A stretch of 6,583 bases of DNA from CAYJAZ01 sp964369165 (GTDB taxonomy: Bacteria; Desulfobacterota; Desulfovibrionia; Desulfovibrionales; Desulfovibrionaceae), in contig CAYJFE010000132.1 of assembly GCA_964369165.1 (NCBI GenBank), forward strand, positions 1 through 6,583, in the 5' to 3' direction. A program made the translations under genes and the position numbers. Positions 1-6,036 of this stretch are shown here, piece after piece (position 1 is the stretch's first letter; every line of letters begins with the position of its first letter). Below the pieces are notes generated by a model. It saw only the letters and a list, made by a program, of their open reading frames with translations. It was not told the origin of the DNA and searched no databases.

Positions 1-1055
1 AGTTGTCCACAGGCTGCCGCAATGTCAGAGCCTTTTGATTTTCTGAAGACTGCGACTATTCTTTTATCATTTAAATATTTTTGGAAGTTTCTTAGGCTTT
101 CTGCAGTGGGTGATTTATAATGTGAGTGCGGCGTGGAATTATAAGGAATTAAATTCAGCTTCGCCTTTAGATGCGAACAGATACGCACTAATTGTCTTGC
201 ATGGTCTAGACTGTCATTCACATTGCCTATAAGCAGATATTCCAAAGTAATACGCTCACGAGATTTGAGTTTATATTCACTCAAATTCTCAATCAAATCA
301 TCAAGATGCCAGCCCTTAGCCGCCTTTGGCATAATTTCTTCACGAAGTTCTTGATTCGGCGCGTGCAAGGATAGTGCAAGATAGGAAAGCCCTAAGTCGC
401 TCAAGTCTTCCAAGCCTTTTTTTATGCCGCAAGTAGATACTGTAATACGGCGAGGAGAAAAAGCTAGACCATTCACATTATTCAATGTTTTCAGCGAATT
501 GACTGTGTTTTCTAAATTCAGCAAAGGCTCGCCCATACCCATATAAACGATATTTCTTATCATAGGGTGTGAAGGATCGTCATCACCTAAATAAGTGCGC
601 GCAAATTGGATTTGCCCCACAATCTCACCCATAGTCATATTACGCGTGAAGCCAAGCGTACCAGTTGAGCAAAAAGTGCAAGCCATAGCACAACCAACTT
701 GGCAAGAAATACATTGCGTTATACGCACTTTGCCTTCCCTGTCAGTTGAGGGAATAAGCACAGTTTCAATACTTTCACCATCAGGCAAGGCAAGAAGAAA
801 TTTCTTAGTGCCGTCTTTTGATTCTTGCATTTTTATAAGGGAAAGCTTTAATATTTCAGCCTTTTCTTCTAATATAGCACGAAAATCTTTGGAAAGCGAA
901 GTCATCTCTTCAAAGCTTGAAGCATTTTTCTTCCAAAGCCATTCATAAAGCTGTTTTGCACGAAATTTTGGTTGGCCTAGCTCTGTGACAACATATTGTT
1001 CTAAATCTTCATAGACGAGTGATAAAATATCTTTTTTCTTATTGTCTTGATTCAT
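1..1055 (-). CDS. rlmN: Dual-specificity rRNA/tRNA adenine-C2 methyltransferase RlmN, C-terminus cut by window edge
   Basis: This radical-SAM enzyme makes 2-methyladenosine at A2503 of 23S rRNA and, in known homologues, at A37 of some tRNAs. It acts in the cytoplasm and tunes decoding and the peptide exit tunnel. The frame opens at 1055 and stays open to the edge, giving 351 complete codons. The radical-SAM cysteines are C122, C126 and C129 (GCAMACTFC). The catalytic pair known from E. coli corresponds to C115 (RITQC) and C349 (AAACGQ), so both methyl-transfer cysteines are present and only a short tail is missing. Other family landmarks are YMGMGEPLLN (about 171-180), TVSTCGIKKG (about 205-214), SLHAPNQELR (about 229-238) and NLIPYN (301-306). 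The N-terminal accessory domain spans about residues 1-95. The start is supported by AGGGAA at 1061-1066 in front of the ATG. The gene overlaps the end of dus by 17 nt, so it is probably the last or a late gene of the operon. C118 is an extra cysteine between C115 and C122. Confidence 0.96.
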   Translation of the reverse strand, partial: MNQDNKKKDILSLVYEDLEQYVVTELGQPKFRAKQLYEWLWKKNASSFEEMTSLSKDFRAILEEKAEILKLSLIKMQESKDGTKKFLLALPDGESIETVLIPSTDREGKVRITQCISCQVGCAMACTFCSTGTLGFTRNMTMGEIVGQIQFARTYLGDDDPSHPMIRNIVYMGMGEPLLNLENTVNSLKTLNNVNGLAFSPRRITVSTCGIKKGLEDLSDLGLSYLALSLHAPNQELREEIMPKAAKGWHLDDLIENLSEYKLKSRERITLEYLLIGNVNDSLDHARQLVRICSHLKAKLNLIPYNSTPHSHYKSPTAESLRNFQKYLNDKRIVAVFRKSKGSDIAAACGQ

Positions 1056-2016
1056 ATATCTTCCCTGTTTCCATGCGATAATATTCGTGCATGGTTGAAT
1101 AAAATTCTTCCCAAGAGCTTGCGCTTGCTATGGCCTTTCTGAGATGCGAAACATTATGAAAATTATGTAAAATTCTTGGCACAAAGGCTCTCATGCGAGG
1201 CAAAGATCTTTCAGGAAAATGCTTTTGACAAAGATTTGCATAGTCAAAAACCATTGTATACGCATCTTCCATACTGGCTTCTTCCACTTCTTCACCATTC
1301 AAAAGTTTGTGATAATCGCGGAAGATTGCAGGATTAGTCAGCGCACCTCTTGCAAACATCACACTATCAACATTTGTTTCCTTTATACAATCTATAGCAT
1401 CTTGCGCCGTAAATAAATCGCCAGAAGCAATCACAGGCACGCTCGAAAGTTCTTTGAGTTCACGAAGCGCACTCCAATCGGCCTTGCCTTGAAACATTTG
1501 CTTAGCATAGCGTGGGTGCAAAACCAGATACAAAGCGCCCATTTGGCAAAGTGTAGGCACAATTTCCTTCCACACAGCTTTATGCATATCATAGCCAAGA
1601 CGAAATTTAAAGCCTGTCTTGCCATTGCTTGCTTTTATCACAGCTTCAGCGCATTTGAAAAGATTGTCAATATCTTTAAGCATAGCTGAACCTGCGCCCG
1701 TTTTAGCAACTTTCGGCACGGAACAGCCCATATTTATATCAAAATATTCAAAGCCGTATTCTTCGCGAATAATATGTATAGATTCCGCAAGATAGGAAGC
1801 CTCTGAAGCAAAAATCTGCACTATAAGATTTTCTTCCTCTGCACTTGTTTTTAATAGATCCTTTGTGCTCTTGCCTTGATAAAATATGCCTTTTGAGCTT
1901 ACCATTTCTGTCACGCAAACTTTCGCGCCGTATTGTTTGCATAAAAGACGCATGGCAAGATCGCTGTAGCCAGCAAGGGGAGCAAGCCATGGATTTTCTT
2001 TATTTATTGTTATCAT
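1039..2016 (-). CDS. dus: tRNA-dihydrouridine synthase (Dus family, DusB-like)
   Basis: This FMN enzyme reduces specific uridines of tRNA, mainly in the D-loop, to dihydrouridine with NAD(P)H. The target position cannot be told from sequence. At 325 residues it has normal length: a TIM barrel (about 1-240) and a C-terminal helical tRNA-binding domain (about 245-325). Visible motifs are the N-terminal flavin motif LAPLAGYSDL (11-20), the catalytic cysteine C98 in DINMGCSVPK, TGAGSAM (106-112), KFRLGYD (137-143, with the flavin-contacting K137), H167, VIASGDLF (195-202) and FARGALTNP (221-229). The usual HGR after the central strand is HPR here (167-169), which is unusual for DusB but may be lineage-specific. 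The start overlaps the end of the upstream FUSC gene by 17 nt with no clear Shine-Dalgarno sequence, so translation probably depends on coupling. The end overlaps rlmN by 17 nt. DusB-like is the best guess; the subfamily is not certain. Confidence 0.93.
   Translation of the reverse strand: MITINKENPWLAPLAGYSDLAMRLLCKQYGAKVCVTEMVSSKGIFYQGKSTKDLLKTSAEEENLIVQIFASEASYLAESIHIIREEYGFEYFDINMGCSVPKVAKTGAGSAMLKDIDNLFKCAEAVIKASNGKTGFKFRLGYDMHKAVWKEIVPTLCQMGALYLVLHPRYAKQMFQGKADWSALRELKELSSVPVIASGDLFTAQDAIDCIKETNVDSVMFARGALTNPAIFRDYHKLLNGEEVEEASMEDAYTMVFDYANLCQKHFPERSLPRMRAFVPRILHNFHNVSHLRKAIASASSWEEFYSTMHEYYRMETGKIYESRQ
1061..1066 (-). promoter_or_regulatory. Ribosome binding site of rlmN
   Basis: AGGGAA on the minus strand lies five bases before the ATG ending at 1055. 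It falls inside the last codons of dus and fixes the rlmN start there. It is stronger than the site in front of dus. Confidence 0.6.
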
Positions 2017-3241
2017 CTGTCAAATTTTCTATTTTTTTCTTTGGTTTAAATCTTGAAAAAATCTTGCTTAATCTACGAATTTTATTTTTCTGCTTCTTCT
2101 TATACGCAATAATTTCAAGCTGTTCTTCAAGATTTGCCACTGTTTCAGAAAGATGGCTCACCGCATTATAAAATGCCAGCACCTGCACAAGTTGAGGCAA
2201 ATCAAGCTTCTTTAGCAAATTTTCTTTGCGCAAATCCGCCAGGCGCAGTTCAACCGCTTCAATATTCCAACGAATTTCAGGCAAACCTTGATCTTCGCTA
2301 TGCGAAGCAATCCAGCGAAGCCCAGAAGAGGAAGAAGAAGAAAGACTCATCAATTCATCTTTAAGCGGTAAAGATTCTATTGTTTTTGCCTCACTATCCA
2401 GGGCATCAAGCATGGAGGAAAGATAGACAGAAATATGCTCAAGCCCCACCAAAAGAACATCTAAATCATTATAATTTCTTGTGATATTAATTGCTTCGTA
2501 TTCCTTGATTTCTCTATATTTCATTTTATTTTGGCTCACACTCTCGTGTAAATCGTCTAAAAAAGAGAGGGGAAGATGGTGCTGATCGTCTAGAAATGAT
2601 TTTGTGATAGCATCAAGATAGTCTGCCGCCATAAAATATTGCCTTTTAGCCGATTGTCTTAAACTCTCTGCGCCTGAAACAGGCCAGATAAATAAAGACA
2701 CCAAAAGAGCAACAATGATACTGACAATAATATGAAACATAAATGTGCCAGAGAAAGCCCAAATCGTATCCACCGTGGCAACAGGGCCGACAAGGTAGAT
2801 AGTGATGCCCGTGATACCTGCAAGCCTATAACGCGAGTTCAATAGAAGTAAGAGAGCGCAAAAAATTGCTATAACAAAAAGCCCTACGTTTACGGAAACA
2901 TAGTCAATATGAAGAGTAAAGTGTGCAACAAGGCCAATCACCGCGCCATAGAGCGAGCCTAAAATGCGCTCCAAGCTTGAATTAATGGAAGAAGAAACAT
3001 TCACCTGCATGACGATAATAGCTGAAATTGGTGCCCAAAAAGCATAGTTTGGGTTCACAGCCATGGCAATCATATAAGAAAGTACTACGGCAATAGCAGT
3101 TTTGATGGCATAGCGTATATTTCTTTTTGTGAAAAGCTTTTTCAAAAAGCGTGGCAGACGAGAGCGCACCTTCGTTGGAAAGTGCATATGGTGAAAAAGA
3201 GAAACAATTGTTCCCCATAAGATGATCAATGATTCACGCAT
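2000..3241 (-). CDS. FUSC-family inner-membrane protein, half-size with cytoplasmic C-terminal domain
   Basis: This is a membrane protein of the fusaric-acid-resistance/aromatic-acid-exporter-like (FUSC) group; its substrate is unknown. A short basic N-terminus (to about residue 42) precedes about six predicted membrane segments: near 43-62, 67-80, 94-110, 117-135, 139-156 and 165-186. The family-like AFWAPISAII (67-76) and the FIWP (184-187) that closes the bundle are both present. Residues 188-413 are soluble and mostly helical, with a six-serine run (301-306), a coiled-coil-like stretch (about 326-380) and a strongly basic tail (about 381-403). AaeB/fusaric-acid-type transporters are roughly twice as long with two membrane halves, so this is a single-half version. 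An in-frame TAA lies two codons before the ATG at 3241, so no earlier start is possible; no Shine-Dalgarno sequence is visible. It follows yicC after 63 nt and overlaps dus by 17 nt. The family call rests on layout and short motifs; a transport role is inference. Confidence 0.75.
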   Translation of the reverse strand: MRESLIILWGTIVSLFHHMHFPTKVRSRLPRFLKKLFTKRNIRYAIKTAIAVVLSYMIAMAVNPNYAFWAPISAIIVMQVNVSSSINSSLERILGSLYGAVIGLVAHFTLHIDYVSVNVGLFVIAIFCALLLLLNSRYRLAGITGITIYLVGPVATVDTIWAFSGTFMFHIIVSIIVALLVSLFIWPVSGAESLRQSAKRQYFMAADYLDAITKSFLDDQHHLPLSFLDDLHESVSQNKMKYREIKEYEAINITRNYNDLDVLLVGLEHISVYLSSMLDALDSEAKTIESLPLKDELMSLSSSSSSGLRWIASHSEDQGLPEIRWNIEAVELRLADLRKENLLKKLDLPQLVQVLAFYNAVSHLSETVANLEEQLEIIAYKKKQKNKIRRLSKIFSRFKPKKKIENLTDDNNK

Positions 3242-3304
3242 AAAGTTTTATAAGAATAATTGAAGTTTAAAAGTTTTGTAAGGAAAGGGTGAGAGGTTAT
3301 CTTT

Positions 3305-4186
3305 TTACTCTAAATTCTGTACCTGTTCTCTACATTTTTCTAATTCGGTTTTTAAGTCGATGACGATGTGGCTGACATTAATATCTTGTACTTTATTTCC
3401 GCAAGTATTTATTTCTCTAAAGCATTCTTGCAGGGTGAAATCTAATTTTCTGCCAGCGTCTTTCCCTTGATCAAGTAATTGAATAATTCTTGCTAAATGC
3501 GATTTCAGCCTTGTCAATTCTTCACTGATATCCATTTTATCTGCTAAGAGCACAATCTCTTGCAAAAAATGGCTCTCTTCAAGCTCACTGCCAAAATGTT
3601 TCAAAAGATGGCTCACTCTTTCACGCACTTGCTCTACTCTATCAAGCTTTATCTGCTCTGCCTTTGCTTTGATATTTGCCACCCAATCAAGCATTTTCTT
3701 TTGTCTTTCAACTATATCAATAGCAAGATTTTTTGCTTCTTCTGCCCTGCTTTTATTCCAGTCGTCCAAAGCTTTTTTAAAGGAAGAAATAAAAAAGTTC
3801 ATCACATCTTCATTATCTTCTAATTGGTTTTTCCATAGAGAAGGAAGCTGGAAAAATTTGTTTAAATCAGGCTTAAATTCTACATTATTTGCAGACGCAA
3901 ACATTTGCATTTCATTAAGCATAGCTTTTGCTTGAACAGCATCAAAAGAGAGAAATTTCTTATTACTTTCAGAACTTGCCTGCATATCTAAAGTTATTTC
4001 AAGGCGGCCTCTATGCGCGTGAGTACGGAGAATTTTTTCAAAAACATCTTCTTGCATACGCAAAGCTTGAGGAAGCCTAAAGCGAGTGTCAAGATATTTA
4101 TGGTTAACGCTCTTCACTTCCCAAGAAAGACTAAAACCTTCTGCCTCTTCGCTGTATCGCCCTATGCCTGTCATGCTGTATAACAT
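3305..4186 (-). CDS. yicC: YicC family endoribonuclease
   Basis: YicC proteins are cytoplasmic; E. coli YicC has been reported as an endoribonuclease that affects small-RNA turnover. At 293 residues this one is full length. The N-terminal YicC domain begins with SMTGIGR (4-10) and carries VNHKYLD (27-33) and RGRLEI (59-64). A helical middle runs over about 140-200. The C-terminal DUF1732 domain has the family's most conserved blocks: DISEELTRLKSH (219-230), GRKLDF (245-250), QECFREINTCGNK (253-265) and ELEKCREQVQN (281-291). The start is well placed: AAGGA at 4193-4197 stands six bases before the ATG and overlaps the stop codon of mtaB, so the two genes are probably translationally coupled. 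A 63-nt gap to the FUSC gene shows no terminator. Its place among tRNA and rRNA modification genes fits a role in RNA metabolism. The RNA targets in this organism are unknown. Confidence 0.95.
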   Translation of the reverse strand: MLYSMTGIGRYSEEAEGFSLSWEVKSVNHKYLDTRFRLPQALRMQEDVFEKILRTHAHRGRLEITLDMQASSESNKKFLSFDAVQAKAMLNEMQMFASANNVEFKPDLNKFFQLPSLWKNQLEDNEDVMNFFISSFKKALDDWNKSRAEEAKNLAIDIVERQKKMLDWVANIKAKAEQIKLDRVEQVRERVSHLLKHFGSELEESHFLQEIVLLADKMDISEELTRLKSHLARIIQLLDQGKDAGRKLDFTLQECFREINTCGNKVQDINVSHIVIDLKTELEKCREQVQNLE

Positions 4187-4192
4187 GGTAAA

Positions 4193-4197
4193 TCCTT
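4193..4197 (-). promoter_or_regulatory. Ribosome binding site of yicC, overlapping the mtaB stop
   Basis: AAGGA on the minus strand sits six bases before the yicC ATG and shares bases with the TAA stop of mtaB (4196-4198). A ribosome ending mtaB would therefore stop at the yicC initiation site. Confidence 0.6.
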
Positions 4198-5494
4198 ATA
4201 ATTCTAGTAAAATTTTCTGTCCATCTCGATCTATGGGTTTGGCATTTATCAATTCATGCCCTACTGCTTTGAATGGGGCTTTACACGCATTGTAATACTG
4301 ATCCATCCCCATGAGATATTCTTTCTTTTTGTTAGTATCTGCCTCAAGCGAGGAAATGTCAAAAGAAATCTGCAAAGAAGCAAAACTTAGTGTTTTTTGC
4401 AAAAAAGAGTCTTGCTTTTCTTGTATAATTTCACGCACTTTCTGACATCTTAGCTGCTTGATATGTTTTTCAATTTGTCCTTGCATTTTGCCTGCCACTG
4501 TGTTTGGGCGTATAGAATAAGGGAAGACATGAGCATAAGTAAAAGGCAATTTTTCAATAAATCTGAGACTTTCTTGAAACTCTTCTTCACTTTCATTGGG
4601 GAAACCTAATAAAAAATCCGCCCCAAGCCCGAAATGTTGCCATTTTTTACTCAGTAAATCGAGGGCTTTTTCTATATCAGAAAGCTCATAATGCTCTCTA
4701 TTCATACGCTTAAGCACCGTTTGAGAGCCGCTTTGCAAAGAAAGATGAAGATGCGGCGCAACAAGTGAAGAACGTGTCAGACTTTCAATACCCTTTTGAT
4801 TGAGCTGAGCAGGCTCGAGCGAACTTAAACGAAAACGCGCTTTATTTTCCCAATCGGGAGCAAATTTTTCGTGTATGGCATTCACAATATCCCAGAATTC
4901 AAGCTTGTCATAATCGTATTGCCTAAGATTAATGCCTGATAAAACAATTTCTCTATAACCATTTGAAAGAAGTGTTTCGATTTCTTTTAAAATATCAGCA
5001 AGAGGCCTTGAGCGAGATGGCCCTCTTGTGTAGGGAACAATGCAATATGAACATATATGCGAGCAACCGTCTTGCACTTTCACAACAGGGCGAGAGCGTT
5101 TGAATTCCTCAATAACAAAAGGAGGATAGGTCAATTTCTTTTCAGGCTCATAATAGCCATGCAAAGTAAGCGGATTATTTTCAAGAAGAATGTGCCGCAC
5201 TTTTTGCGGAATAATTGCATCGGCATTTTTAAAATCATCTCTTGCAATTTCAGCGGCACAGCCTGTGATAATTATATGAGCATGAGGAAATTCTCGCCTC
5301 CACTTATTGCAAAGCTGGCGCGCGTCCGTCACGCCTTCGTTGGTAACCGCGCAAGAGGCAAGCACTAAGACTTCAGCATTATTGACATTTTCCACTTCTT
5401 TTGCATTGGGTATATTTTTTTGCCATCTTTCTCGCATGGCTTGACTTTCGTATTGGCTGACCTTGCAACCAAAATTTTGAATAAAATAGAGCAT
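4196..5494 (-). CDS. mtaB: tRNA t6A37 methylthiotransferase MtaB
   Basis: This radical-SAM methylthiotransferase turns N6-threonylcarbamoyladenosine at position 37 of ANN-decoding tRNAs into its 2-methylthio form. It holds two [4Fe-4S] clusters. The N-terminal UPF0004 domain supplies C10 (NFGCKV), C48 (ASCAVTNEG) and C79 (TGCAAE). The radical-SAM domain supplies C144, C148 and C151 (DGCSHICSYC), followed by VPYTRGPSRSRP (153-164), which points to MtaB rather than MiaB or RimO. Further family blocks are EIVLSGINL (182-190), LHLSLQSGS (249-257), GADFLLGFP (291-299) and HVFPYSIRP (322-330). Residues from about 365 occupy the place of the TRAM RNA-binding domain but are diverged. The length of 432 is normal. 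AGGAAA at 5497-5502 precedes the ATG. It is the first gene of the minus-strand group, so a promoter must lie in or near 5495-5602; I cannot name its boxes with confidence. Confidence 0.93.
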   Translation of the reverse strand: MLYFIQNFGCKVSQYESQAMRERWQKNIPNAKEVENVNNAEVLVLASCAVTNEGVTDARQLCNKWRREFPHAHIIITGCAAEIARDDFKNADAIIPQKVRHILLENNPLTLHGYYEPEKKLTYPPFVIEEFKRSRPVVKVQDGCSHICSYCIVPYTRGPSRSRPLADILKEIETLLSNGYREIVLSGINLRQYDYDKLEFWDIVNAIHEKFAPDWENKARFRLSSLEPAQLNQKGIESLTRSSLVAPHLHLSLQSGSQTVLKRMNREHYELSDIEKALDLLSKKWQHFGLGADFLLGFPNESEEEFQESLRFIEKLPFTYAHVFPYSIRPNTVAGKMQGQIEKHIKQLRCQKVREIIQEKQDSFLQKTLSFASLQISFDISSLEADTNKKKEYLMGMDQYYNACKAPFKAVGHELINAKPIDRDGQKILLEL

Positions 5495-5496
5495 AA

Positions 5497-5502
5497 TTTC
5501 CT
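5497..5502 (-). promoter_or_regulatory. Ribosome binding site of mtaB
   Basis: AGGAAA on the minus strand lies two bases before the mtaB ATG, with its AGGA core four bases away. The surrounding GATTTAGG is repeated in inverted orientation at 5567-5574, in the leader of the divergent chaperone gene. Confidence 0.5.
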
Positions 5503-5520
5503 AAATCAAGAGTAAAATAA

Positions 5521-5550
5521 TTGCTTTTCACTTCAAAGCTATGTTTTAAT
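5521..5550 (+). promoter_or_regulatory. Candidate promoter of the small heat-shock operon (sigma-70-like, extended -10)
   Basis: TTGCTT (5521-5526) could be the -35 box and TTTAAT (5545-5550) the -10 box, with an 18-nt spacer. TG at 5542-5543 stands one base before the -10 box, as in extended -10 promoters. Transcription would begin near 5557, giving a leader of about 46 nt. I see neither a CIRCE inverted repeat nor a good sigma-32 promoter. The match is modest in an A/T-rich region. Confidence 0.35.
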
Positions 5551-5559
5551 AAAATTCAA

Positions 5560-5607
5560 CCTAAAAGATTTAGGCACAGTTTCATTTAGCCCCGGAGTTT
5601 ATATGAG
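5560..5607 (+). promoter_or_regulatory. Structured leader of the chaperone operon, possible RNA thermometer
   Basis: Two hairpins can be drawn. The first is CCTAAA (5560-5565) with TTTAGG (5569-5574) over a three-base loop. The second pairs 5581-5590 with 5597-5607: U5581-G5607, U5582-A5606, C5583-G5605, A5584-U5604, U5585-A5603, a U5586/U5602 mismatch, U5587-A5601, A5588-U5600, G5589-U5599, a bulged U5598, then C5590-G5597. It pairs all three bases of the start codon and leaves most of the Shine-Dalgarno GGAG (5594-5597) in a six-base loop. A weak, interrupted stem over the start of a small heat-shock gene is how known thermometers look. No folding energy was computed, so this stays a hypothesis. 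Confidence 0.3.
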
Positions 5608-6034
5608 TTATTATAGAAGACATTACAATTCGCGTTTTTCCTTACAAGACATTTATAACTTTCATTATAGCAGAGAAGAGCAACATATTGTTAATCAAAA
5701 AGAATTTCCATCAACTCTTTTGTGTGAAAGTAAAAAAGGTTTTAGCATGAAAATTCTTGTACCTGGCTTGCAAGCAAAGGATATTAGCTTGAAACTCAAA
5801 GAAAATCAATTAGAATTCAAGGGCAAGTTTAAAATGGGAGTTTGCAAATTTCTCCACAAAGAAAGAGCGTCACACGAATTTGTAAGAATATACGAATTTA
5901 CTTCTTGCATAGATAAAGAAGGTATAGAATCAGAATTAAAAAATGGCATTCTATACATTTGGTTACCAAAAGAAGAAAGTAGCGTGATAGACATTATACC
6001 AAAAGATCTTTCCACCAGCCAAGAGGAGATTTAA
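5603..6034 (+). CDS. Small heat-shock protein, Hsp20/alpha-crystallin family (first of tandem pair)
   Basis: This is an ATP-independent holdase chaperone that would bind unfolding proteins in the cytoplasm and form oligomers. Of its 143 residues, about 1-44 form a variable N-terminal arm rich in Tyr and Arg (MSYYRRHY). Residues about 45-123 form the alpha-crystallin domain, seen from MKILVPGLQAKDISLKL (49-65), ERASHEFVRIYEF (87-99), and the closing block LKNGILYIWLPK (112-123), which matches the family's A-x-x-x-N-G-V-L...LPK pattern with E110 in place of the usual Ala. A candidate IxI motif, I129-D130-I131, follows in the C-terminal tail and could dock into a neighbouring subunit. GGAG at 5594-5597 sits five bases before the ATG. 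The next chaperone gene begins two bases after the stop, so the two are almost certainly co-transcribed. The domain is diverged, but its spacing is right. Confidence 0.88.
   Translation: MSYYRRHYNSRFSLQDIYNFHYSREEQHIVNQKEFPSTLLCESKKGFSMKILVPGLQAKDISLKLKENQLEFKGKFKMGVCKFLHKERASHEFVRIYEFTSCIDKEGIESELKNGILYIWLPKEESSVIDIIPKDLSTSQEEI
6021..6029 (+). promoter_or_regulatory. Ribosome binding site of the second chaperone gene
   Basis: A purine-rich AAGAGGAG inside the last codons of the first chaperone gene stands about ten bases before the ATG at 6037. This implies translational coupling of the pair. Confidence 0.5.
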
Positions 6035-6036
6035 TT

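Noticed and set aside
595..948. Open frame of 117 codons on the plus strand
   Set aside because: It lies entirely opposite rlmN, whose conserved motifs are intact on the minus strand. It has no recognisable domain or start signal.
2293..2307. Perfect hairpin CTTCGC-TAT-GCGAAG
   Set aside because: It lies inside the FUSC coding frame with no T-run. GCGAAG recurs at 2315-2320, which suggests codon composition rather than a signal.
1845..2364. Plus-strand open frames across the dus/FUSC junction
   Set aside because: They run antisense to two well-supported genes, have low-complexity content and share no family motif.
3242..3304. Promoter or terminator between yicC and the FUSC gene
   Set aside because: The 63 nt are A/T-rich, but no -35/-10 pair with acceptable spacing and no G-C stem with a T-run could be found on the minus strand.
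5495..5602. CIRCE (HrcA) operator or sigma-32 promoter before the chaperone genes
   Set aside because: Neither TTAGCACTC/GAGTGCTAA nor a CTTGAA-spacer-CCCATNT pattern is present.
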